From assembly GCA_963989385.1 (NCBI GenBank), contig OZ022505.1:56051737-56115736 (forward strand): DNA of 64,000 bases, given 5' to 3'. Below, in pieces: positions 34,185-45,655 of the stretch. The translations under genes were made by a program, and so were the position numbers. The stretch comes from Ctena decussata (Eukaryota; Mollusca; Bivalvia; Lucinida; Lucinidae). A model generated the notes under the pieces. That model saw only the letters and a program-made list of their open reading frames with translations. It did no database searches and was not told the DNA's origin. The stretch's first letter is position 1. Each line of letters starts with the position of its first letter.

Positions 34185-37100
34185 ATGGTTGTTTCTTGTT
34201 GTGTAAATGGATGTTCCCAACGATACAAACCGGGAATATCCTTCTACAGATTTCCAACGGACATGTCGCGGAAAAATATGTGGTTACAAAGTATAAAACG
34301 GGGGAAATTCGGCGATGAAAATACAGCCTGGCAGCCTTCAGACCATGACAGAGTTTGTGGGAGACATTTTATTAAAGGTTTGTATATAATTAATTCTTCA
34401 TAGTTTTAAGTTTAATCGGCCTTTATAAATATAGAAAAATATTACTAGTATTACTTTATACACATTTTTAGTAGTGTTCTGGAATTGGGAAACTACATTA
34501 TTTTCCCACCCAGCAACAACTAACATGGGCGGTCCATTATTCACTGCTGGAGTAATTTACAGCATCCTTTTCTTTGAATCATCATTGGAGTCTCTCACTG
34601 CTGTGTGTCTGCCTATGCAGGGGTAATTGGGGCTCGGAATTTTATGAGAGAAAAATATCTCATTTGCCAAATGGATGGATGAATAGATGTCAGACTTGCG
34701 ATTTTATGTCCTTTTCATCAGTATTCCAGTCATATCAGGATGATGCATTGGTGATAATGAAAAGCTGTGTGCAATCCAATTTACAATTGAAAGATTGCCA
34801 ACTACAGTGGGGTTTGAAAAGATTTCTGCCTACAGTGGGGCTCAAACCCATGACCACTAGATCAGCAGGCCAGCACTTAACTAGTCCTGATCGAGTCTAA
34901 TGCTGTTACCTTCTGCTACGACTTCGCTATTCCTGGGCAGGCTTAGACTCCTAAACCGTTAACCAGTACTAAGTGCACTTATTTTCACCAGTAACTGACA
35001 ACTGCTCTTCTTGAATCAGAGGAAGGAAAAATGAAAGTAAGTGGGCAGACCAAGTATTGAATCACAGGACCTCTGGCTTATAAGTCAGGTGCCCAACTGA
35101 CTTATAAGCCAGAGGTCCTGGGTTCGATACCCGGCCCGGCCACTTACTTTCATTACTAACTCTGATTCCATCACATCTGATCATTATGTCAGAAAACTGT
35201 TCCTTGGTGGGCCAGAAGTGAACTGCCAACCATTCATACTTGCCATTGAAACTACATTTACTAGCCGAAGCGAGACCTAGGTATAACTTTTCCAGTGTCT
35301 GTTGAATAACTTGTATAAAGTTTTTGGGTTTGGCTCCATTTTGTGATATCATACACAGGCGAGACACTGTCTTCTACAGAATTCTTAACAGATATCTAAC
35401 CACAGGGTATAATCGATTCCGCTGAGTTTCGCTTCCTGCAGAGACTGTACATCATATTGGTTTCCGCCGAGACTGTCCGCGAACTCTTGCGTCCTGCAGG
35501 GACTACTGTCCTTGAAAATTGGCTTCCTGCCGAGACTGCCCGTGTGACTCTGCTTCCTGCTGAGAGCCTCGGCAGGAAGCAAAATCACGCAGACAGTCTA
35601 TGCAGGAAGCCATTTTTCATGTACAGAAGTCTCGGCAGGAAGCAAGAGTCTCGGCAGAAGCCAAATATGATGTACAGTCTCTGCAGGAAGCGAAAATTAG
35701 CTGAATCGATTATACCCTGTGCTAACATGCCTTATGCCTCACACCTACCTTTATTTTTATAGGAAAAAGTGATGACCCCTTAGACCCAGACTATACACCA
35801 ACTGTCAACATGGGAAATCCATATACCATAAAGAAAGCCAACATGTCAGCCAAGAAACGGTTTGATAGGATGGTATTGAGAGAGTCCAGGAAGCAGTTAT
35901 TCCAGTCTCTACAAGGGACAGACAAAGAAAATTCCCTGATAGATGAATATGCTAGTGATTGTCGGACAGAAGTTGCTGAAGCTTTACTGGATCTGTCAGC
36001 GTGTTCACCAAATGTGATGACTCCAATAAAGCCAATTGGTAAGTTCATAACTTTGTAAAAGCCCCATTATACCCACATTTTGAGTCCTTATTTGAGCCGC
36101 GACACAAGAAAACCAACAAAGTGGTTGTGCGCCAGTGCAGACTCTGATCAGCCTGAGCATCCGCCCAGTTTGATCAGAGTCTTCGCTGTCCGCATTGAGG
36201 TAGCTTAGACCCTAAGCTGCCATTTAAGCCCCTAGCACAGAGTCAGATCAGACTGTGCGGATGACCAGGCTGATCTGAGACTGGGCTGGGCGCACAACCA
36301 CTTTGTTGGTTTTCTCGTGTCGCGGCTCATTTGTGGTTTATCTCAGGCTGGCCAAGTCCCAAAGATTCAGAGCCATGACTGACTTTTTAACTGGGAGGTT
36401 AAACTTTAATATTCAAAATACACTTGAAGCACATTTAAGAAATGGATGTCCTCAAAATAAACTTGTGTTTTTTTCCCTATTCAGCTTCCATAAAATGATT
36501 GAATTCTTACTGTTGGTCTGTATTCATGGTACTGGAACAGACAGAAAAGAATTGAGGAAGGAGCAAGAACAATTTGATCATAATCCATTTATTTTGTAAT
36601 AAAAATATTTAAAAAGATTTTAAACTTAAACAATGCTTATCAAATTGAATTCCACACCAGTAGTGCAACTAGCACATCCATGCAAACATAGCACTGAAAC
36701 AACAGCATTTTCCGGTCCCTGCAATGCCACATGAAATTGTGGCGATGTAGAAGGCTACCTGTAAAAAATCTAATACTGGGTCAGAGAAGTCCAAGCAAAA
36801 GTGCAGACCCGAATCTGACTGATCAGGGTCTACACTGTTTGTCATTTCATCTTTTGGACACAGTACTGCTTTGTAACACCAAACCGGGCATTTTAAGGAC
36901 AATTACAGTTATTGTTTAACTCAACTGTCCCAGTTTTTTAGAATACTTACAGTGAATGAATGCCTTCTGAGTATGTATCTAAATTTGATATAATGAAATT
37001 GAAAATACTATTCTAAAACCACTATCACTGAAAATCTACTTAAACATGTACATTAGTGCACATTTACATGTAAAGCAGCCAGTTTTCAACAGAGCTCTAG

Positions 37101-38880
37101 ATAAGAAGGAGTATTTAGTGATAATTAAGGATAATTTTTGTTATTTCTACATATAAACATATGTTGTGACCCAACATCTGAACCGTCTCAACGAGATGGT
37201 TCAGATGAGGAGTCACAACATATGGTTTCAATGAGAAATAAAAAAAAATATCCCTCAATTATCATCAAATATCCCTCTTATCTAGAGCTGTTGTTGGTTT
37301 AAAATGCTGCAAGAATCGAGCTTACTAATGATAAAGTCTTCAGTTTCCAGCCTAGCCATAATTTAATGCCTTTTGGAAATATATGTATGTCTGAGGGCAA
37401 AATGAAACAAAGGGATGTTGGTAAACAGCAAACAGACCTATTTATTTGGTTATAACAGTGATCCAGCTAAAATAGGTTAAAACATGGATAATTTAGGGAT
37501 AATTTTCAAGATTCTTGCATTAAAAGGTATCTTGTGACCCATCGTTAGAACCATCTTGCCGATACATTTCTAATGAGGGGTCCCAACATATGTTTTCTTT
37601 GAGAAATATGAAAAATCATCTCTGAATTATCCTTGTTACCCCTTCTTATCTGGAGCTTTGTTATAAGACATGGGTTTTCCCTTTTAAAACAACCTAAAAA
37701 TCTAGATCTGTCTTTTAAGACTGATCTTATCTTATGGAACTGTTCTGTTAGGAGAAAAAAAATTACATGTGCATCAGAATTACATAAGCTTGCTTTTGAA
37801 TTTTTTGCATGTTTTAAAGGGGGAAATTCTGGTCTTATACACATACTATAGCCAAATAAAGATGTTATGCTTTAGCCAGATACATGTACATACCCCTAAA
37901 TGTATGCTCATTATTGGCTTTATATTTTAGATATTCATGACAGCTGTCTGAAGAAAATAACAGAGTTAGCAACAAAACATGAAAATGCCTTAAAAGAAGT
38001 TGGTAGACTTCAAGAAGAGAATGAGGAGTTGAAGAAACATGTGAATATGTTACAGTTTACAGACAAATTCTTGGAACATGTTGATGACAATAAAAGAGAC
38101 AGTGTGACTACTTTTTTCACTGGATTGCCGGGTTATGCAGTGTTCATGTGGATGGTGACATTTACTACATGTATTCTGCCAAAGTCAAAGCTTCTGTCCC
38201 CAGGATCTGTGTTATTAATCATTTTGATGAAACTGAGATTAAATCTTCAAAATCAAGATATTGCTCTGCGCTTCGGTGTGTCTGCAACTCATGTCGGACA
38301 AATTCTTAATGACGGACTGCCAGCACTGGCAAAGAAACTAGCATTTCTGGTTCAGTGGCCTGACAAGGAAACAGTCATTAAGAATCTGCCCGACATATTC
38401 AGAGAAACATATAGGAAGTGTAGAGTAATAATTGACTGTTGCGAAGTGTTTATTGAAAGAGCAGGGAACTTAACTGTTAGAGCAACCACATGGTCTAATT
38501 ACAAACACAATAATACCATTAAGTTTTTAGTTGGAATAACACCAACAGGTGCTGTAAGTTTTGTTTCAAAAGCATTTGGGGGAAGAACTTCGGATAAAGT
38601 GGTTACCCAACGCTCCGGTTTCTTAGATCTTGTAGAAAGAGATGATCAGATATTGGCCGATAGAGGCTTTTTGATTTCAGAAGAAGTTTCTTCAAGGAAT
38701 GCTTCATTGATAATGCCCGATTTCACAAAAGGCAAGAAACAGTTAAGTGCTAGAGAAGTGGAAAGAAGCAGAAAAATTGCACGAGTGAGAATTCACGTGG
38801 AGCGGGCCATTGAGCGGATTAAAAATTTCAATAAAAAACGTCAGCACTCAGTTCATAGTTGCAAAGATCTCTGCATATAG
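34185..38880 (+). CDS. THAP-domain DDE transposase, unit 1 (3 exons)
   Basis: Exons 34185-34377, 35763-36038 and 37931-38880, all GT-AG with consistent phases, give 472 residues. Exon 1 is a THAP DNA-binding domain: MVVSCCVNGC...FYRFP...W...RVCGRHF, zinc ligands C5, C10, C58, H61. Exon 2 is a basic linker (GKSDDPLDPDYTP...). Exon 3 starts with a coiled coil (residues about 163-198), then a helix-turn-helix of HTH_Tnp_4 type (about 244-286) and a DDE_Tnp_4 catalytic domain with D325 (VIIDCCEVF), D400 (ILADRGF) and E447 (HVERAIERIK). The protein stops 25 residues after E447, short of the 30-40 further residues usual in this family, so the C-terminus is probably truncated. It should bind and cut the element's ends in the nucleus. 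Codon differences from unit 2 are few. Confidence 0.88.
34673..34886 (-). mobile_element. S1 SINE in transposase intron 1 (unit 1)
   Basis: From the atggatggatgaatagatgt tail to a worn head (actagatcagcaggccagca). The unit 2 copy is at 42877-43090. Confidence 0.75.
34926..35142 (-). mobile_element. Met-SINE with a back-to-back tRNA head (unit 1)
   Basis: Minus-strand Met-SINE body (tcctgggcaggcttagactc). The tRNA-like head (ggacctctggcttataagtc) is immediately followed by an inverted second head (gacttataagccagaggtcc ... gttcgatacccggcccggcc), forming a palindrome at about 35056-35142. The unit 2 copy is at 43130-43346. Confidence 0.8.
35401..35721. mobile_element. Foldback MITE family D in transposase intron 1 (unit 1)
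   Basis: The ends cacagggtataatcgattcc and its complement enclose many copies of cttcctgc(c/a)gagactg in one half and caggaagc in the other. Also at 43605-43925 and 58923-59256. Confidence 0.9.
36093..36329. mobile_element. MITE family C in transposase intron 2 (unit 1)
   Basis: The inverted ends tgagccgcgacacaagaaaa and ttttctcgtgtcgcggctca, next to caacaaagtggttgtgcgcc, with inner gatcagcctgagcatccgcc. Confidence 0.9.
37090..37291. mobile_element. Foldback family F, copy in intron 2 (unit 1)
   Basis: The ends agagctctagataagaagg and ccctcttatctagagctg. The core is atctgaaccgtctca/gagatggttcagat between tgttgtgac blocks. Confidence 0.85.
37451..37664. mobile_element. Foldback family F, diverged copy in intron 2 (unit 1)
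   Basis: The right end cccttcttatctggagct fits family F; the left end is worn. The inner gtgacccatcgttagaacc / ctaatgaggggtcccaac pair is still visible. The unit 2 copy is at about 45656-45869. Confidence 0.6.
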
Positions 38881-39598
38881 TGAGACTTAAATTTGGACCG
38901 CTGGCTTGGGCCAGTTTTTAAACTACTGAGTAACTTCAGTAAGCTAGATATTGAGGCTCCACTAGCTAAAGAGCGTGATTTTTTCTTCCAGAAGAAACAT
39001 AGATACACATTTACGTAAATTCTGTCTGCATAAAAAAACCAATTTTTAGCAGTAGGACTAAGAGAAGTGATGCCCCACTGAACAATGATCTTGCTAACAT
39101 ACCACCAAAACATATAAGGTTGTCTTGTTTACCTCATTTCTGAAACAACTGTTCCATTCACACGCTTTACTTGTCGAACTGTTTTGAGTTAAACCTAATT
39201 TTACACCAATCTCCACCTTGAACAGTATGGCAGCAACATGACTGCAAACTTCATCCAGCCTGTAAAAAATGAATCTGTTTAAGAGTTTTTCAGGGTCGTT
39301 GTTGTCAATATATGTGGGTGCTTTCACATTTATGCTTTCAGATTGTTGAAAGAAAAAAAAAGAAGAAAAACTGACACGAAATAAAAACGGCTATACTCTT
39401 GATAAACTTGTCTCATGATATCATGTAATACAATATAAAGCCTAAAAATGGATATTATTTGGAGATAAGAGCATAAGTGTAAATCCTGAAGGACACTCTC
39501 CAGTTTCAATGAGGGGTCACTAGGTGTTTTCCTGGAGTTTGAACTGAAATTCTCCTGGAGTTTGAACTGAAATCCTCATGATTATTCTCCAAAAAAAG

Positions 39599-39775
39599 GA
39601 GTGGCTGTAGTGTAGTGGATAACACTCTGGACTACCAATCTAGGGGTCTCAAGATCAATACCCCGCTTCTCCATCTTTCGTATGAGACTTTAAACTGAGG
39701 TCTCTTCTCCATTATATGACCTCCTTGTTGGTGGGATTAAACCCGAGATCACCCACTCACTCAAAAGAAAAAGGT
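39599..39775 (+). mobile_element. tRNA-derived SINE of a third family (unit 1)
   Basis: The head gtggctgtagtgtagtggat resembles a tRNA box A region; box B is worn (ctcaagatcaataccc). The body is tgagactttaaactgagg. The unit 2 copy is at 47809-47985. Confidence 0.55.
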
Positions 39776-39968
39776 GTAATATATTTTTTTTTATTAAACA
39801 GCTTACCCTGCCATACAGGTACAGTGTCCAAACTGAATTGCTGCACTGGCTTTGTCCAAACACACCCAGGCATAGTGGTCACTGTTGACATTCTGTGAAG
39901 GAATGACTTTAGCTCTTAGGAAGCATACAGGACTTGCATCAGTGACGCTGTGGTGGAGAACTTCTTAA

Positions 39969-40830
39969 AGGTGGTGATTTATGGTAAATGTAAAAATCTG
40001 CATAAAACCATGAAAAAGTAACGTATCTCCCTGAAAGTTAGCAAACTTCTTATCTTTGTTGTTCTTTACAGTTTAGAATACAAAATAGACGTACATGCTG
40101 CATAAAAAGTGTTTTTATAAGGAAAGATCAAAGGGTTATTTTCTGCGAATAAATCTGAAAAAATAATATCGTTATTGAAAATTTACGTAATGCTGAAGGT
40201 GCATTATTGCATAATGTAGAGCGTCCTAGCAATTATTTATACCAACTCTTTCTCAAATTGTAATATAGACCAGATGAAAACGGTAGCTTTTTCTCAAATG
40301 TTCTACATGTACAAAGTAAATGTACACTGGACGCATTTATTAAATATAGGGTAGGCAAGCATACCTATGTTAACACCTACAATATAAATAATACATTACT
40401 GACATGATCAGTGGTGTGTAGATGAAATTGATCAACCTTGTTAAAATAGTATCACCTGTCTCACCTGTGTGTTTTGACAAAAAAATTTGGACACAGACTG
40501 CATCTTTTTTCATCTGCTCAGCCTGATAATGTGTGAAAGAGTTTGAAAAAATAATTGCTAGGACGCTCTGCATTAGGCAACAAGGTACTCATAGCACTAC
40601 GTATATTTTCAATAATGATATTATTTTTTTCAGATTTATTCGCACAAAATTACCCTTTGATCTTTCATTATAAAAACACTTTTTAACATTAACAAATGCT
40701 GCATTTTGGGATTCTAAATTATGAGAAACAACATAAAGAGGGCATCTGCTAAGTTTTGGAAAGATCAGTGTTATTTTGAGTATTTTATGCAAATTTTTGT
40801 CTTTGTCCCAAATCAGTGATTATCACCACC
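39969..40830. mobile_element. TTAA-flanked inverted-repeat element inside the SWIM gene (unit 1)
   Basis: TTAA lies on both sides (39965-39968 and 40831-40834). The ends aggtggtgat and atcaccacc are inverted, and long subterminal inverted blocks pair about 40095-40235 with 40550-40690 (gtgtttttataaggaaagat, gagcgtcctagcaattatt). piggyBac-like target choice; no transposase. It lies inside exon 2 of the SWIM gene. Confidence 0.82.
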
Positions 40831-41365
40831 TTAACATGACCACTGACCACATAACTGAAAAGACAAAGTACAATGTTCTGTAGCTACAAGTACACACTAG
40901 TCTGCCATTCAACAATCAACACTGGCAACAGAAGCAACGTACATGCCAATGAAATTGAATCTTTTTCGAATATTACTTTGCTTTATTTCAAACTATTATT
41001 CTTATGGACCCAAAGTTTGTTAGACCTTTATAAGACAATGCAGTTTTCTCGAGTGAATTCTGTCTAGTATTTAAACACTGTGCAAAAATTAAGTTTTTCA
41101 TCAAGCCATGGTCATTGTAGTTCTAAAAGTTTTTTTGAGAAATTTACTGAATATGCATTCCTATTCAGTAAACTTTGTGATTCCTATATCAAGAATCTGG
41201 AGCTGGGTGGTCTTTAAGACTATTCAAACTCATCCTGATGGGAGAAAAATGCATTTTTCATGTTGTTTCCTATCCATTTCCTACACTGTGTTTTACATGA
41301 TGTATGAATGCCAGACCAGTGTGATGTATGATCTGATAGAATTGAAAAAAAAACAACAACAAACA

Positions 41366-41562
41366 ATGGATGGATGACTTGCGATTTTACGTCCTTTTCA
41401 ACAGTATTTCAATCATATCAGGATGATGGGTGGGTGATAATGAAAGGCTGTGTGCAATGGAACCTCATTTACGATGGAAAGAATCCTGCCTCTGGCAGGG
41501 CTCGAACCTGAGACTGCTAGATCAGTAGACCAGGGCTTAACCCACTGAGCTACCGGGGCTCC
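41366..41562 (-). mobile_element. S1 SINE (unit 1)
   Basis: Well preserved: from the atggatggatgacttgcgat tail to the head complement actgagctaccggggctcc. Confidence 0.88.
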
Positions 41563-42190
41563 TAAAACAAAACGAAACAGTATTTAGTATGACGGATGAA
41601 TGGAGTTTTACGTCACTCAACAATATTTCAGTTATCATATCAAGATAACAGGATAATAATTAAATAGAAGGGCTGTTTACAATGGAACCCACTTTGGCTG
41701 GAAAAAATCTGCTTCCAGTAGACAATGGAACAAGAATTCAGGAATTCAGGACTTTTCCCCACTCCAGACAATATTTGATATATCCATTAACAAGCACTGC
41801 AGAAGTCGCGAAAACATGTGACACCGTAGTATTAAATTAAGATTTCTGTCTTTTATGGTTGACTTTAGGACACCAACTGACATGAAACATGGTTCGAATA
41901 ATTTGTTTTCTAAAATATAAAGATACTTTAACTTACCTGTAAGCCTCCAGGGATTTAAAAGCCTTCATTGTCTCCTTTGTGTACAACGATTGCCTGTCAA
42001 TGAGGTAATTGTAAATGTCGCCGAAAGTCAAATCTGGCCAATTAACAGGATCATTTGACCATCCAGACTTTAGGAGATAGGGATCTGGTAATATTTCACC
42101 ATTTAATCGCAGCTTTTCAACGTATCGTTTACGCGCTTCAACGGTTAATTTGTCCGCATAATCCGATAGAGAAACACTAGCCGTCGCCAT

Positions 42191-42389
42191 CTTTTGCCAA
42201 CCAAGCCACCCACGTGACCAACCGATGACGTCACGGCGGGGATTCCCGTTTTCTCCTATATAGGAGAAAAAAGCGTGACGTCATCAAATAGGAATGCGAG
42301 GGCTTCCCCCGCCTTGGTTGGCAAAAAATCGATAGTGACTCGCGCCATATTGTTGTTGTTTACATGTGGTGTTAAATTATCTGATCAAA
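42191..42389. promoter_or_regulatory. Unit junction: back-to-back promoters and shared TA
   Basis: Between the SWIM gene ATG of unit 1 (leftwards) and the transposase ATG of unit 2 (rightwards). It contains the 22-bp palindrome centred on the shared TA (ttttctccta ta taggagaaaa), two TGACGTCA sites (42226-42233, 42276-42283), an E-box cacgtg and two copies of the ttggttggcaaaa motif in opposite orientation. Confidence 0.6.
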
Positions 42390-42876
42390 ATGGTTGTTTC
42401 TTGTTGTGTAAATGGATGTTCCCAACGATACAAACCGGGATATCCTTCTACAGATTTCCAACGGACATGTCGCGGAAAAATATGTGGTTACAAAGTATAA
42501 AACGGAGGAAATTCGGCGATGAAAATACAGCCTGGCAGCCTTCAGACCATGACAGAGTTTGTGGGAGACATTTTATTAAAGGTTTGTATATAATTAATTC
42601 TTCATAGTTTTAAGTTTAATCGGCCTTTATAAATATAGAAAAATATTACTAGTATTACTTTATACACATTTTTAGTAGTGTTCTGGAATTGGGAAACTAC
42701 ATTATTTTCCCACCCAGCAACAACTAACATGGGCGGTCCATTATTCACTGCTGGAGTAATTTACAGCATCCTTTTCTTTGAATCATCATTGGAGTCTCTC
42801 ACTGCTGTGTGTCTGCCTATGCAGGGGTAATTGGGGCTCGGAATTTTATGAGAGAAAAATATCTCATTTGCCAAAT

Positions 42877-43090
42877 GGATGGATGAATAGATGTCAGACT
42901 TGCGATTTTATGTCCTTTTCATCAGTATTCCAGTCATATCAGGATGATGCATTGGTGATAATGAAAAGCTGTGTGCAATCCAATTTACAATTGAAAAATT
43001 TCCAACTACAGTGGGGTTTGAAAAGATTTCTGCCTACAGTGGGGCTCAAACCCATGACCACTAGATCAGCAGGCCAGCACTTAACTAGTC
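42877..43090 (-). mobile_element. S1 SINE in unit 2
   Basis: Same insertion as 34673-34886, duplicated with the transposon. Confidence 0.72.
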
Positions 43091-43129
43091 CTGATCGAGT
43101 CTAATGCTGTTACCTTCTGCTACGACTTC

Positions 43130-43346
43130 GCTATTCCTGGGCAGGCTTAGACTCCTAAACCGTTAACCAGTACTAAGTGCACTTATTTTCACCAGTAACT
43201 GACAACTGCTCTTCTTGAATCAGAGGAAGGAAAAATGAAAGTAAGTGGGCAGACCAAGTATTGAATCCCAGGACCTCTGGCTTATAAGTCAGGTGCCCAA
43301 CTGACTTATAAGACAGAGGTCCTGGGTTCGATACCCGGCCCGGCCA
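43130..43346 (-). mobile_element. Met-SINE with palindromic head, unit 2
   Basis: Same as 34926-35142 with two substitutions in the head region (gaatcccagg, ttataagacag). Confidence 0.78.
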
Positions 43347-43604
43347 CTTACTTTCATTACTAACTCTGATTCCATCGCATCTGATCATTATGTCAGAAAA
43401 CTGTTCCTTGGTGGGCCAGAAGTGAACTGCCAACCATTCATACTTGCCATTGAAACTACATTTACTAGCCGAAGCGAGACCTAGGTATAACTTTTCCAGT
43501 GTCTGTTGAATAACTTGTATAAAGTTTTTGGGTTTGGCTCCATTTTGTGATATCATACACAGGCGAGACACTGTCTTCTACAGAATTCTTAACAGATATC
43601 TAAC

Positions 43605-43925
43605 CACAGGGTATAATCGATTCCGCTGAGTTTCGCTTCCTGCAGAGACTGTACATCATATTGGTTTCCGCCGAGACTGTCCGCGAACTCTTGCGTCCTG
43701 CAGGGACTACTGTCCTTGAAAATTGGCTTCCTGCCGAGACTGCCCGTGTGACTCTGCTTCCTGCTGAGAGCCTCGGCAGGAAGCAAAATCACGCAGACAG
43801 TCTATGCAGGAAGCCATTTTTCATGTACAGAAGTCTCGGCAGGAAGCAAGAGTCTCGGCAGAAGCCAAATATGATGTACAGTCTCTGCAGGAAGCGAAAA
43901 TTAGCTGAATCGATTATACCCTGTG
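43605..43925. mobile_element. Foldback MITE family D, unit 2
   Basis: Same insertion as 35401-35721. Confidence 0.88.
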
Positions 43926-44296
43926 CTAACATGCCTTATGCCTCACACCTACCTTTATTTTTATAGGAAAAAGTGATGACCCCTTAGACCCAGACTATAC
44001 ACCAACTGTCAACATGGGAAATCCATATACCATAAAGAAAGCCAACATGTCAGCCAAGAAACGGTTTGATAGGATGGTATTGAGAGAGTCCAGGGAGCAG
44101 TTATTCCAGTCTCTACAAGGGACAGACAAAGAAAATTCCCTGATAGATGAATATGCTAGTGATTGTCGGACAGAAGTTGCTGAAGCTTTACTGGATCTGT
44201 CAGCGTGTTCACCAAATGTGATGACTCCAATAAAGCCAATTGGTAAGTTCATAACTTTGTAAAAGCCCCATTATACCCACATTTTGAGTCCTTATT

Positions 44297-44533
44297 TGAG
44301 CCGCGACACAAGAAAACCAACAAAGTGGTTGTGCGCCAGTGCAGACTCTGATCAGCCTGGGCATCCGCCCAGTTTGATCAGAGTCTTCGCTGTCCGCATT
44401 GAGGTAGCTTAGACCATAAGCTGCCATTTAAGCCCCTAGCACAGAGTCAGATCAGACTGTGCGGATGACCAGGCTGATCTGAGACTGGGCTGGGCGCACA
44501 ACCACTTTGTTGGTTTTCTCGTGTCGCGGCTCA
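44297..44533. mobile_element. MITE family C, unit 2
   Basis: Same insertion as 36093-36329, with small differences (cctgggcatc, accataagc). Confidence 0.88.
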
Positions 44534-45294
44534 TTTGTGGTTTATCTCAGGCTGGCCAAGTCCCAAAGATTCTGAGCCATGACTGACTTTTTAACTGGGA
44601 GGTTAAACTTTAATATTCAAAATACACTTGAAGCACATTTAAGAAATGGATGTCCTCAAAATAAACTTGTGTTTTTTTTCCCTATTCAGCTTCCATAAAA
44701 TGATTGAATTCTTACTGTTGGTCTGTATTCATGGTACTGGAACAGACAGAAAAGAACTGAGGAAGGAGCAACAACAATTTGATCATAATCCATTTATTTT
44801 GTAATAAAAATATTTAAAAAGATTTTAAACTTAAACAATGCTTATCAAATGGAATTCCACACCAGTAGTGCAACTAGCACATCCATGCAAACATAGCACT
44901 GAAACAACAGCATTTTCCGGTCCCTGCAATGCCACATGAAATTGTGGCGATGTAGAAGGCTACCTGTAAAAAATCTAATACTGGGTCAGAGAAGTCCAAG
45001 CAAAAGTGCAGACCCGAATCTGACTGATCAGGGTCTACACTGTTTGTCATTTCATCTTTTGGACACAGTACTGCTTTGTAACACCAAACCGGGCATTTTA
45101 AGGACAATTACAGTTATTGTTTAACTCAACTGTCCCAGTTTTTTAGAATACTTACAGTGAATGAATGCCTACTGAGTATGTATCTAAATTTGATATAATG
45201 AAATTGAAAATACTATTCTAAAACCACTATCACTGAAAATCTACTTAAACATGTACATTAGTGCACATTTACATGTAAAGCAGCCAGTTTTCAA

Positions 45295-45496
45295 CAGAGC
45301 TCTAGATAAGAAGGAGTATTTAGTGATAATTAAGGATAATTTTTGTTATTTCTACATATAAACATATGTTGTGACCCAACATCTGAACCGTCTCAACGAG
45401 ATGGTTCAGATGAGGAGTCACAACATATGGTTTCAATGAGAAATAAAAAAAAATATCCCTCAATTATCATCAAATATCCCTCTTATCTAGAGCTGT
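45295..45496. mobile_element. Foldback family F, unit 2
   Basis: Same insertion as 37090-37291. Confidence 0.85.
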
Positions 45497-45655
45497 TGTT
45501 GGTTTAAAATGCTGCAAGAATCGAGCTTACTAATGATAAAGTCTTCAGTTTCCAGCCTAGCCATAATTTAATGCCTTTTGGAAATATATGTATGTCTGAG
45601 GGCAAAATGAAACAAAGGGATGTTGGTAAACAGCAAACAGACCTATTTATTTGGT

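Larger units (their letters stand above)
39133..42190 (-). pseudogene. SWIM zinc-finger gene of the transposon, interrupted and partial (unit 1)
   Basis: Minus-strand gene starting MATASVSLSDYADKL at 42190. Exon 1 is 42190-41937 (donor gtaagt; ends KSLEAY). Exon 2 starts at 40854 after tttgtcttttcag (YVVSGHV), is split by an 862-bp TTAA element, and resumes at 39964-39807 (ASPVCFLRAKVIPSQN ... HCTCMAG). Exon 3, 39259-39133, completes a SWIM motif, CTCMAG then LDEVCSHVAAILFKVE, and continues to CEWNSCFRNE. The two halves of exon 2 are one base out of frame even with the insert removed. In ISL2EU-type partners a YqaJ nuclease domain normally follows; I see none in the 250 bp left before the transposase gene. 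Role in the living family: accessory nuclease/zinc-binding protein of unknown exact function. Confidence 0.72.
34055..42258 (+). mobile_element. ISL2EU-like DNA transposon, unit 1 (8204 bp)
   Basis: The ends TAGGAGAAAA and TTTTCTCCTA are flanked by TA on both sides. A THAP/DDE transposase gene runs rightwards from the left end; a SWIM-finger gene runs leftwards from the right end. Both subterminal regions share TGACGTCATC and cttggttggcaaaa. By family knowledge this gene pair with a 2-bp target duplication is typical of ISL2EU-type elements. Introns and spacers hold older SINEs and MITEs. Unit 2 differs at only about 30 sites by eye. Confidence 0.85.

Noticed and set aside
38853..39113. Minus frame between the two transposon genes as the missing nuclease
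   Set aside because: No YqaJ motif seen, and the frame overlaps the 3' end of the transposase exon on the other strand.
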